Shown piece after piece: positions 48,073 to 57,306 of a stretch of DNA of 64,000 nt (its first letter is position 1; every line of letters begins with the position of its first letter). The notes beneath the pieces were generated by a model that saw only the letters and a list, made by a program, of their open reading frames with translations, did no database searches and had not been told where the DNA came from. Location of the stretch: assembly GCA_017828975.1 (NCBI GenBank), contig JAGAJN010000028.1, forward strand, positions 1-64,000, given 5' to 3'. A program made the position numbers and the translations under genes. Source of the DNA: Oscillospiraceae bacterium. GTDB lineage: Bacteria > Bacillota > Clostridia > Oscillospirales > Ruminococcaceae.

Positions 48073-49377
48073 GTGAAGATGAAAATTATTGCGTTGGCTG
48101 CACTGCTTTGCACCGCCGTATCTCTGTCTGCCTGTTCGGGCAATGAAAACGTTGCCGTGACCGAAACAACGGCAGAAGCAAGAGCCGCAGAGGTGACGGA
48201 AACGTCCTCCGAAGCATCGTCCGAGACAGTTGTGGGTGCGCAGCCGGCACTTATGAGCGACGAACCTGTCGAGGAAAACGAGCCGTTCACATCATATACC
48301 TTTACCTATTCCGATTCACGGGACAATTACCTTGTGACCCTGTCCCCGGGCGAATACAGGGACATCTACAACAACGGCGCCCAGATGCTGCCCATTTCCG
48401 TGACGTTCACCTGTGAGGATAAGAATTTTGCCTCACAGACCGTTGAAGCGACCGCACCCGAGGGATATTACATCGGTCTGCCATACAGCGCAAACGGAGC
48501 ATACACCGCCTGCACTATTATAAAGAATGACATAGATTTCACACCCGTCCCCGACCTGATACAGCTGGATTTCTGGCTGTACGATTATGATGACATTGCC
48601 GAGGAGCAGCGTCCGGCCGTCGTTTCCAAATTCTATGCGGTACACGAGGGCAAGCTGTCCGAGGTCAAGATGATAGACAATACCAAGCAGGAGGGCGAGC
48701 CGCTCCCCTACTGTCCCGTGGATATGCTCCATACCGAGCCGCTGAAGCTGATGGAAGTGCCCGTCCCCGAGGTGACAAAGGACGGGGTTTCCCTGCAAAT
48801 TTACACCTACACCTACGACATTGCCGAAAACACTCTGACAAAAAATGTAGAGCCGCCCGTTCAGGACAATATGCTCTATTTCGGATATTACTATTATTAC
48901 AGGGCAATGGAAATAGCTTACTATATGAATCAGACCACTCTGCCCGTTGAGGATTATGAGAATTATGTCGAAACCGAGATAGCAAACGGCGACAGCACCT
49001 ATACTGCAATGTATTTTCCCATTTCCGACCCAAGATTTTCCACCTATGAGGAGCTGTATAATTATCTGCTGACCATATTCAATCAGAGAATAGCGGACGA
49101 CATGCTTGCGGCTGCGCCTATGCAGTATAAGGATTTTGACGGAAAGCTTTACGGTATTCTGGGCGACGGAGGATATAACATTAATCTCGGTCCCGTCACC
49201 TTTACGGGATATGAGATCTCCGAGGACGGACAGTCCATCATCTTCCACACCCGCCAGCTTACCAGAGATGACAACGGCTTTGAAACAGGCTACACCGACG
49301 GCGGAGATTTCGTCCTGACCTCCAATCCCGACAAAAACGGTTATATAATAACAAAATTCAGGTACCCTTACAGCTGA
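48073..49377 (+). CDS. Secreted lipoprotein, DUF-like C-terminal domain
   Basis: A 434-residue exported protein I cannot assign. The signal peptide IIALAALLCTAVSLSAC ends in a lipobox (cysteine at residue 21), followed by a linker rich in Thr, Glu, Ala and Ser to about 75. The last 110 residues (YNYLLTIFNQRIADD, ...DGKLYGILGDGG, FTGYEISEDGQSIIFHTRQ) resemble the small immunoglobulin-like or IseA-like secreted domains of Clostridia. GTG 48073 is six bases after AAGGGGGTGA; ATG 48079 is the alternative. Similar build to the 29075-30247 product. Confidence 0.75.
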   Translation: MKMKIIALAALLCTAVSLSACSGNENVAVTETTAEARAAEVTETSSEASSETVVGAQPALMSDEPVEENEPFTSYTFTYSDSRDNYLVTLSPGEYRDIYNNGAQMLPISVTFTCEDKNFASQTVEATAPEGYYIGLPYSANGAYTACTIIKNDIDFTPVPDLIQLDFWLYDYDDIAEEQRPAVVSKFYAVHEGKLSEVKMIDNTKQEGEPLPYCPVDMLHTEPLKLMEVPVPEVTKDGVSLQIYTYTYDIAENTLTKNVEPPVQDNMLYFGYYYYYRAMEIAYYMNQTTLPVEDYENYVETEIANGDSTYTAMYFPISDPRFSTYEELYNYLLTIFNQRIADDMLAAAPMQYKDFDGKLYGILGDGGYNINLGPVTFTGYEISEDGQSIIFHTRQLTRDDNGFETGYTDGGDFVLTSNPDKNGYIITKFRYPYS

Positions 49378-49388
49378 TAAAGTTAACT

Positions 49389-49422
49389 GGCATTCACGGC
49401 AAAAGTGCGTGAATGCCCGTTT
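49389..49422 (+). terminator. Hairpin terminator after the lipoprotein gene
   Basis: GGCATTCACG faces CGTGAATGCC in a ten-base stem; the T tract (CGTTTATT) is weak. Confidence 0.6.
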
Positions 49423-49540
49423 ATTCGGTATGTTGATGAAGAGCAGAATGAGATCGCAGATTAATGTGAAAAGCGTTATGTCAAATGTGGAAAGTGAATT
49501 TTTTTAGTGCGCAATTTTAATACCTATGTTTTTATGCAGT

Positions 49541-49584
49541 AAAAAGGGCGCTCCCTCCGCCTTGTGCGGGGAGAGCACCCTTTA
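49541..49584 (-). terminator. Terminator at the end of the kinase array
   Basis: Minus-strand AAAGGG-t-GCTC and GAGC-g-CCCTTT arms around a GC-rich loop, followed by TTTTTA, 47 bases past the HK1 stop codon. Confidence 0.8.
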
Positions 49585-49630
49585 TCGGTATTTGCTCATT
49601 TAAAATAGCTTCACTTTCCACTTTTCACAT

Positions 49631-52547
49631 TTATTGAAGCACTAGTTCAAGTGTTTCGACAACCTCGTTCATATTTATGGGCTTGGAGATGAAACCGTTC
49701 ATGCCACATTCCTTGGCGGTTCGGCGGTCCTCGTCAAAGGCGTTTGCGGTCATAGCAACAATGGGGACACAGGCAAGCGCCTTGTTTTCCAGCAGCCTTA
49801 TCTGCCTTGTGGCTTCGTAACCGTCCATAACGGGCATCTGAATGTCCATCAGCACAAGGTCAAGATCACCCGGCTCGGAAGATGAAACCTTGTCCACCGC
49901 CTCCTGACCGTTTTCGGCTGTATCAACAATAAATCCGTACTCATTAAGTATCTCAAAGGCTATCTCACGGTTAAGCTCGTTATCCTCAACCAGCAGCAGA
50001 TGCTTGCCCTTGAAATTATCCGTTTTGTCGGTAACGGGCAGCACGGCTTCATTCTTCTCCGCCTTCTGCTGACCGAGAGCACTTAGCAGCGACTCCCTAA
50101 GGTCGGACATAAACATGGGCTTTGAACAGAACGCAGTCACTCCCGCAGCCCTTGCTTCCACCTCAATATCCGACCAGTCATACGCCGTAAGGATAATTAT
50201 GGGCGTATGGTCACCGAGAGAACGTATCTGCCTTGTGACCTCGATACCGTTCATATCGGGCAAACGCCAGTCGATGATGTAGGCATGGAAAGCGGTCGTT
50301 GACCTCAATAGCCTGCTTTGCCCTGAGAACCGCCTCTCTTCCCGAAACAGTCCACTCCGACCGCATGCCCACACGAAGCAGCATCTTTGTAACGCTGTCG
50401 CAGGTGTTGAAATCGTCATCGACAACCAGAGCCTTAAGTCCCTCAAGCTCCTTTACCTTTTCAACGCTCCTGTGCTCCGACTGCAAGCGCATTTTAATTC
50501 GGATAATGAACTCCGTGCCCTTGCCCTGTTCGGTGTTGACTTCAATGGTACCGCCCATCATATCGACAATGTTCTTTGCAATGGACATACCCAGCCCCGT
50601 GCCCTGTATCCTGCTGACGGTGGATGTGCGCTCACGTTCAAAGGGGTTGAAGATGCGCTCTGCGAAATCCCTGCTCATACCGATGCCCGTGTCCTTTACA
50701 CGGAACTCATAAAGTCCCTTTCCTTCCGCAGAATTATGCAGCTGCGAAACACGAACCGAAACCGTTCCGCCCGGAGCGGTAAACTTTATGGCATTGGACA
50801 GCAGGTTCAAAAGCACCTGATTAAGGCGTATCTTGTCGCAGTAAACGTCCTCGTCAACAACATCCAGGGTGTCCATATAAAGCTCCAGCTGCTTTGCGTG
50901 TATCTGACCGCTGACGATGGTTTTCAGGTCGTGGAGAATGTCCGAAAGATTTACCTCTGTTTCTTCAAGGTGTATCTTTCCGCTTTCGATACGGCTCATA
51001 TCAAGCACATCGTTTATAAGCGAAAGCAGATGATTGCTCGACGAAAGTATCTTGGACAGATAATCCTTTACCTTCTCCTCATTGCCCACATTTGCGCTTG
51101 CCAGCGTGGTAAATCCGATAATAGCATTCATAGGCGTGCGTATGTCGTGGGACATATTGGAAAGGAAGGTGCTCTTTGCCCTGTTTGCGCTCTGTGCGGC
51201 GTTTACCGCATCTTCAAGCGCATGATTTATCTTCTTTTCCTTAGTTCGGTCGGACATTACCATGATATACTTTTTCTCGCCGTTGATGTCGCTGCAAAGG
51301 GCGATAACGTGGAACCAGCGCACCTCGCCCGTTTTCCGATGAACATACTCTCTGTCCCATTCGCCCTGTTCTCCGGGGGAAATTTCGGGCAGCTTATCAA
51401 GCACACGGACAGTATCATCACTTTTGACCAGCCTGTCCAGCGCATGGATATTTGCCGACACCTGCTTTTCGGGGATCCCCACAAGTTTTTCAATGTTCGG
51501 GCTGATATAGTCAACATGCATATCCTCCGCATTGAGCATAAGGAAAACGTCGTCAACATTAACGGACAGCTTGGAAAACAGCTCATCACGATAGAGTATC
51601 TCCGTATCCTTCTTTTTCAGCTTCAGCTGATTTTGCCTGATAACTACGGCTATCATAAGCAGCGCAAGGCTTACGGTGATACCCGCCGCCAGCATAAGCG
51701 TGCTTGACTGGAGTCTGTTCATGCTCTCATTTACGACAGCTGTGGGCACTATGCCGACGACCGTCCAGTCCTCGAAATCCGCAGATTCATATATGAAATA
51801 ATAGCTTGTTTCTCCCAAGGTGACAACAGCCGCTCCCGAATTTCCCTGACAGAGGTCCTGACGGAATCTTTCCATTTGGGCACTGTCCATATCCGAGTAC
51901 TTTTTCAGCATTGCGATAAGGTTATAGATGTCCTGCTGCTTGTTTGCGGCGTTATCCACCACAACACGTCCGTCGGAATGGATAACATAGCTGCTTGAAT
52001 GTCCGTCAAAGGCGGATATTTTCAGCGCATTTACCATGTCGGAATTGTTGAAGCTTACGGCTATTGCCTCATAGTCAAAGCCCTTGTATGTACCCTTTAC
52101 GGCGGGGCTGACAAACACCATTATCCGGGGCTTTCCGGGCACTACGGAATTTACTGCCATGTCCTTGCCGCGGAGGATAAGCTCGGGCAGCTCGTCCTTC
52201 AAATCAAGGTAGCCCGTTTCATCGCTTACCGTCCGATAATTTCCTTCCCGTGAAATGAAATAGAAGTCGGTAAAGCCTGTTTTCTCCTTTGCATGGGTTA
52301 TGAAAGCATCTATCTCCTTTTCGTCCGAAACGTCCTGAAGATAATCCGCCCAGAGGTGCATATTTGTCCAGTTTCTGCCGACAAGATTATTCAGAGAACG
52401 GTTTGCCTGATGATATATCTCCGTAAGATGGGAGATACTTTCAGAATATATGGTCTGCGACACAAAGGAGTAATAACGGACGCTGACCGCAGCAATTCCT
52501 ATCAAAAATATAACGGCAGCAATGACTGCGACTATCCGTTTTTTCAT
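49631..52547 (-). pseudogene. Hybrid histidine kinase HK1 (dCache-PAS-HisKA-HATPase-REC-REC), frameshifted
   Basis: Reads as one hybrid kinase of about 970 residues broken by one extra base. The first frame (50211-52547) has a membrane helix at 5-22, a dCache-like extracytoplasmic domain, a second helix near 285-305, a PAS domain, H box FLSNMSHDIRTPMNAII, N box NLLSNAIKF and G boxes DTGIGM and GTGLGM, then half a receiver. The second frame (to 49631) continues the receiver with [14 protein letters not shown] and adds a full second receiver ([34 protein letters not shown]). The extra C is in a CC pair at about 50287-50288. A true mutation, a sequencing error and recoding all remain possible. 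Confidence 0.85.
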
Positions 52548-52566
52548 TGTAAAGCTCTCCTTTTCA

Positions 52567-52809
52567 TCAGATTTTCGGTGCGGACATTACCGTATAAGCC
52601 TTGCTGTCATCAAGAGTATCTCCGTTTATTGTAATATCTCCAAGCGTATAGGTGCCGTCGCCGTTATCCGAAACGGTATATTCAATGCCGCTTGTGACGG
52701 GCATAAGATTTTTGTGGCGGATAGGGTTTGAACCGTCCACCTCCGCGCACATGGGCAGCCGGCGCACTTCACCGTTCGGCTCTCTGTTGTTATCTATGTA
52801 GCTGTCGCA
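52567..52809 (-). pseudogene. Remnant of a solute-binding lipoprotein gene (SBP1)
   Basis: The frame reads SYIDNNREPNGEVRRLPMCAEVDG and then jumps to SNPIRHKNLMPVTSGIEYTV, matching two places about 390 residues apart in the SBP3 product. It ends early with a stop, so the last 50 or so residues are missing too. The N-terminal third is absent: homology stops exactly at the edge of the 103-bp palindromic element. The internal joint lies on a GGACGG repeated at both sites in the relatives. It precedes HK1 as SBP3 precedes HK2. Confidence 0.8.
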
Positions 52810-52912
52810 ATACCAATAACCAATAAAAGTCTAGATAAAAAACCTGCGCAAAAACCATATACGCAAGTTTTTGCTTGATTTTTTTATTCACTTTTTAATT
52901 GGTTCTTAGTAT
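52810..52912. repeat. 103-bp palindromic element, copy 2
   Basis: ATACCAATAACCAAT at one end and the complement of ATACTAAGAACCAAT at the other; same length as copies 1 and 3 and the same inner layout (CCTGCGCAAAAACCATA, TACGCAAG), but more diverged. It lies exactly between the SBP1 remnant and the end of SBP2. Confidence 0.8.
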
Positions 52913-54742
52913 AATATAATTTGTGGGTTCTGCCGGACTTCCGCCGTCCTTTATATACGCCGTCCACGCCGGCTTTACTCTGTCGTCCTCTTTCACAAAC
53001 ACACGGCTTTCATCTTCGAGAAATGTGCTGAAATATGACAATATATCAAGGCAGGTGACCTTGAAGGTATCCTCATCTCCGACCTCCCTGCCGTCCCTCA
53101 GAACACGCATAAGAGTGTATTTACCGTCTGCCTCCCGAACCTCGATCGATATTCCGCTGACTGTTGGAAGAGAACCTCTGTTAAAAGGCGTGATTCCGCC
53201 CTCACAGCCCTCCACATACGCCTTTACAAATTCTTTCAGCTGTGCGCCTGTCATTTCGGACTGCCATGCGCAGAGAGGATTTGGCGTTACCATATTTCCG
53301 ACCATCTTCTCGGTGTAATCTGCCTTGAAAACGGAACCCGTAAAGCTGTATGCGGGTGCGACAAGCACATCGCTGCCGTAAAATTCCCGCAGAGTATTTG
53401 CCATGACCGAATACGCTTCGTTTCCGCCGTTTTTGTGGAATATGTTTGAATAGTCACGGTCAACAGTCAGAATCGCTTCTTCGGTATTGTCCTTTGGCTG
53501 CTTAAGCTGAGAATCAAAGGCTTCGTATGCCTGTTTTGCGTCATATTCGCCCTGTATCATCTTGGAAACAACGTCCTTTGACGCCGCAAAAAAGTCATTT
53601 GAAGCAATGCGGATATACAGATGGTTCTGTTCGATAAGCGTCTTCAAATTTTCGAGATAGGGAGAAAGCTGAAGCTCAACATTCTGACTGTATGTAATAA
53701 CATCTTCGCCCTTTGCCAGAGTGTTCTGACCCTCCTCGGAAAGCATAACGTTCAGCACCTTCAACGCCTTTTCCTGACGTGCTTTGTCATTTTCCAGGTC
53801 CTTGTTGAGGGCAATCTGAAAAGAGGGATAGGTAAGCAGCCACTGTTCGCCGTTCTGTCCGAAATAGGGGAGAAATACCGCATCAACGCCCATATTTTGG
53901 AATGCTACCGTATTTGAGCCGCCCGAACGGATAACAGCAGCTTCGCCATTTGTAAACATTTCTATAACGGGATTATAGGAGAATTCAACATCACCCGGGT
54001 GAATATCAGCGTCCTCTATAAACTTTTCCATGCGCTCAAAGGCAGTATGCCAAACAGTGTCGTCCAGCCCCGTTATTTCCATATTCGACGGGTCCTCATA
54101 GCCGCTTCGCCAGATACAGCCTTCCATAGAGGTTATCTCGGGAATGGAAAGCCCCTGGAGCACCTCCATGCAGGTATAGTCATATGAAAAATCGGCAGCA
54201 AAGCCCCGAACACCGACCTTTTCAAATTCTTGGCAGGCGTAAACAAAGCTGTCGTAATCCGTAGGCAGCGGAATATCGTATTCTTCAAAAACAGACCTGT
54301 TTGCCACAAGACCGTCCACCTCGCCGCACATGGGCAGCCAGTTCACCGTGCCGTCGGGATTGGTGAAGCTGCCGATATAGGCTTCATATATGGCACCCGC
54401 CTCCTCGGTGGCAGACAGGTCCATCAGCTGATCCTTAAGCGCCGCCGCATCATGCAGGGAAAATCTGCGTGATGTGATAATATCGGGGAGCTTGCCGTTT
54501 TCATTCATGAATTTATAGAAATCAAGGTCATTGTTTCCCACAACAAACTGAATGTTGACATCGGGCAGCTGTGACTGTATATACGGAGCAAAGCTTTCAT
54601 ACATTGCGGTGCTCCATAAATAAACGGAGATAGTTTCCCCGTCCTCCCTTGAATTGTCCGATGTGCAGCCCGAAAGAACCGACGCTGCCATCATTGCCGC
54701 CGCAGCCAGAGCCGCCGACCTCATCACAGCCTTTTTATCCAT
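52895..54742 (-). CDS. SBP2: solute-binding lipoprotein with 5'-nucleotidase C-terminal-like domain
   Basis: A 615-residue membrane-anchored binding protein. Signal peptide with lipobox LSGC (cysteine near 26); residues 35-420 look like a family 1 (sugar-type) extracellular solute-binding domain (SVYLWSTAMYESF, ITSRRFSLHDAAAL, WLPMCGEVDGLVANRS). The C-terminal 190 residues (SDVLVAPAYSFTGSVFKADYT, EMTGAQLKEFVKAYVEG, PTVSGISIEV) resemble the substrate-binding domain of 5'-nucleotidases. No permease or ATPase gene is near, so a sensing role next to HK2 is more likely than transport; that is inference. It follows HK2 by 38 bases. Confidence 0.8.
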   Translation of the reverse strand: MDKKAVMRSAALAAAAMMAASVLSGCTSDNSREDGETISVYLWSTAMYESFAPYIQSQLPDVNIQFVVGNNDLDFYKFMNENGKLPDIITSRRFSLHDAAALKDQLMDLSATEEAGAIYEAYIGSFTNPDGTVNWLPMCGEVDGLVANRSVFEEYDIPLPTDYDSFVYACQEFEKVGVRGFAADFSYDYTCMEVLQGLSIPEITSMEGCIWRSGYEDPSNMEITGLDDTVWHTAFERMEKFIEDADIHPGDVEFSYNPVIEMFTNGEAAVIRSGGSNTVAFQNMGVDAVFLPYFGQNGEQWLLTYPSFQIALNKDLENDKARQEKALKVLNVMLSEEGQNTLAKGEDVITYSQNVELQLSPYLENLKTLIEQNHLYIRIASNDFFAASKDVVSKMIQGEYDAKQAYEAFDSQLKQPKDNTEEAILTVDRDYSNIFHKNGGNEAYSVMANTLREFYGSDVLVAPAYSFTGSVFKADYTEKMVGNMVTPNPLCAWQSEMTGAQLKEFVKAYVEGCEGGITPFNRGSLPTVSGISIEVREADGKYTLMRVLRDGREVGDEDTFKVTCLDILSYFSTFLEDESRVFVKEDDRVKPAWTAYIKDGGSPAEPTNYIILRTN

Positions 54743-54780
54743 CTATATGACCATTCCTTTCATCACTTTTACACAAAACA

Positions 54781-57282
54781 CTACCTATGCACCTGCCGTG
54801 CAATAGTCCCGATGACCTCCTGAATAACAATAGGCTTTGCAAGATGACCGTTCATTCCTGCGTCCAGAGAAGCCTGAACGTCCTCGGCAAAGGCGTTGGC
54901 GGTCAGCGCAATAATGGGGATATTCCGGGCATCGGGGCGTCCCTGCATTGAACGTATCGCCTTTGTTGCTTCATAGCCGTTCATTTCGGGCATCATAATA
55001 TCCATAAGTATCATATCAAAGGCTTCGGGGGGATTTTCCTCAAATAGCTTTACCGTTTCTTTTCCGTCGGCGGCTCTTGTCACCTTTATGCCAAGCTCCT
55101 CCAGCTGAATAACGGCAATTTCGGCATTCAGGTCGTTGTCCTCTGCCAGCAGTATCTTTACGCCGTTCAGGTCAACATTTGCAATGGGCATAGCCTTTTC
55201 ACAGACATTGCTTTTATCGGTAATTTCCAGCGGAAGCTCAACGGTAAATACAGAACCCGCTCCCTTCCTGCTCTCCACCAGAATGCTGCCGCCCATCAGG
55301 TCAACATAATGCTTGGAGATAGCCATTCCCAGACCTGTACCCTTATACTGCGTCCTTGCGCCCGTTTCCTCCTGCGAGAACTCGTCAAAGATATGCTCCA
55401 CAAACTCCTCGCTCATACCGACGCCCGTATCGGCAATGCGATAGCACACGTTCATATGCCTGTCATCGCAGCCTTGACGGTAGCTTGTTTCAAAGGTGAT
55501 GCTGCCGCCGTCCTCGGTAAATTTCACAGCGTTTCCGAGGATATTTACCAGCACCTCACGGATACGCACGGAGTCGGCAAGCACATAGGGCGTTTCGGGG
55601 ACCTCCGCCTTTGTGTCAAAGGTGATATTTCTGTCGGTCAGGAAGCCGTGGACGATGTTCGCGACCATATCGTTGACCGACGTAATATCGACGGGAACAG
55701 GCTCGAATTTCATCTTTCCGCTCTCGATACGGCTGATGTCCAGCACGTCGTTGATAAGCGTCAGCAGATGCTCGGAGCTTTTGCTTATCTTTTCAAGGCA
55801 GCTTTTTACCTCAGGCTCGGGGTCCTGCTTCAGGGCGATTCCCGTAAAGCCCATGATAGCATTCATAGGCGTGCGAATGTCATGGGACATATTGTTCAGG
55901 AAGGTAGTCTTTGCAAGGCTTGCGTTCTGCGCCGTATGCACAGCCTCCTCCAGCTTCTGATTTATCTTCTTGTCACTTGTTCGGTCGGACAGGTCAAGTA
56001 TGTACTTCTTCGCCCCCCGTATATCGCTGCAAAATGCGATAACATGGAACCAGCGCAGCTCGCCGCTCGCCTGATGGATATACTCCCTGTCCCATTCCCT
56101 CTGTTTTCCGGGAATAATGTCCGAAAGCTGGTCAAGGACACCGGCGGCTTCATCTTCCTTCACCAGCCGTCCCAGCGAATAAACGTCTTTGCGGACCTCT
56201 GCCTCCGTAATTCCCAGAAGCTTTTCAATGTTCGGGCTGACATATTCCACCCGATGGTCCTCCGCATTTATCATCATAAACACATCGTCCACATTGATGG
56301 ACAGCTTTGAGAACAATTCATCACGGGCAACAAGCTCATGGTCCTTTTCCGCAAGCATCTGCCTGTTTCGCTGAATTACCAGCATAAGGAGCATAACGGC
56401 AAAGGCTATGGTTATCACCGACACTACCGCCATAGTCGCAGACTGCAGCTTGTTCATGCTGGCATTGACTATATCTGTGGGAACGATACCCAGCACCATC
56501 CAGTCCTGAAAGCCTGCGGATTCATAGACCAGATAATATTTCCTGCCGTTTACGTCAAACAGCATCTGACCCGAATTCCCCGCAAGAAAATCCGTATGCA
56601 GCTTGGAAATGTCCTCGTCCGAAAGTCTTTCCGACCTTTCCAGAAATGCGAAAATATTGTGTATATCCTCCATATCCTCGCTTCCGTTGTCAACGACCAC
56701 TCTTCCGTCGGGCAGTACCGCATAGGTGCTTGCCTGCCCGTTAAAGGCGGAAATTTTCAGCGCCTCCACCAGGTCGGAATTGTTAAAGGTAATAGCGATA
56801 GCCTCATACTCAAAGCCCTTGTAGCTGCACAGCTCGCACGGAGCGGCAAACACCATTATTTCGGGCTTGTCGGGGACAACGGAGTTTGCAACGATAGGCT
56901 GATCGTCAAGTATCAGCGCAGGCAGCTTGTCCCGCAGATTAAGGTAGCCCCTCTGCCCGTCGATAGAGAGATATTCGCCGTTTCGGGAAATAAAATAGAA
57001 ATCGGTAAATCGGTTTACTTCCTTTGCCTCGGCGACATATTCGATTATATCCGCTTCACTTTCCGTATTTTCCAGATAGGGCGTCCACATCTGCATACGG
57101 CTCCGGTTTACGGAAACAAGGTTGGAAAGAGCCATATTTGCCTGACGGAATATCTCCACAAGGTGGGCAGTGCTTTCCTCGTAAATGGTCTGTGAAACAA
57201 ATCCGAAATATTCGGCACCCGCAAAGATAACGCCCGCTGCAAATATCAGCGCAAGCAGAGCGGCAAGAAGCTTCTTTTTCAC
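54781..57282 (-). CDS. Hybrid histidine kinase HK2 (dCache-PAS-HisKA-HATPase-REC)
   Basis: Intact hybrid kinase of 833 residues. A membrane helix at about 5-25, a dCache-like sensor to about 275 (FTDFYFISRNGEYL, AIAITFNNSDLVEALKIS), a second helix near 285-305, PAS near 320-430, H box FLNNMSHDIRTPMNAIM, N box NILGNAVKF, G boxes DTGVGM and GTGLGMAIS, and one receiver with ILLAEDNDLN, MILMDIMMPEMNG and LAKPI. It begins at GTG behind AAAGGAGGG, 24 bases after SBP3. The sensor half is clearly paralogous to HK1. It needs an HPt or regulator partner; the nearest HPt is on the 61.8-kb gene. Confidence 0.92.
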   Translation of the reverse strand: MKKKLLAALLALIFAAGVIFAGAEYFGFVSQTIYEESTAHLVEIFRQANMALSNLVSVNRSRMQMWTPYLENTESEADIIEYVAEAKEVNRFTDFYFISRNGEYLSIDGQRGYLNLRDKLPALILDDQPIVANSVVPDKPEIMVFAAPCELCSYKGFEYEAIAITFNNSDLVEALKISAFNGQASTYAVLPDGRVVVDNGSEDMEDIHNIFAFLERSERLSDEDISKLHTDFLAGNSGQMLFDVNGRKYYLVYESAGFQDWMVLGIVPTDIVNASMNKLQSATMAVVSVITIAFAVMLLMLVIQRNRQMLAEKDHELVARDELFSKLSINVDDVFMMINAEDHRVEYVSPNIEKLLGITEAEVRKDVYSLGRLVKEDEAAGVLDQLSDIIPGKQREWDREYIHQASGELRWFHVIAFCSDIRGAKKYILDLSDRTSDKKINQKLEEAVHTAQNASLAKTTFLNNMSHDIRTPMNAIMGFTGIALKQDPEPEVKSCLEKISKSSEHLLTLINDVLDISRIESGKMKFEPVPVDITSVNDMVANIVHGFLTDRNITFDTKAEVPETPYVLADSVRIREVLVNILGNAVKFTEDGGSITFETSYRQGCDDRHMNVCYRIADTGVGMSEEFVEHIFDEFSQEETGARTQYKGTGLGMAISKHYVDLMGGSILVESRKGAGSVFTVELPLEITDKSNVCEKAMPIANVDLNGVKILLAEDNDLNAEIAVIQLEELGIKVTRAADGKETVKLFEENPPEAFDMILMDIMMPEMNGYEATKAIRSMQGRPDARNIPIIALTANAFAEDVQASLDAGMNGHLAKPIVIQEVIGTIARQVHR

Positions 57283-57306
57283 GGCACTGCCCTCCTTTCG
57301 TCATTA

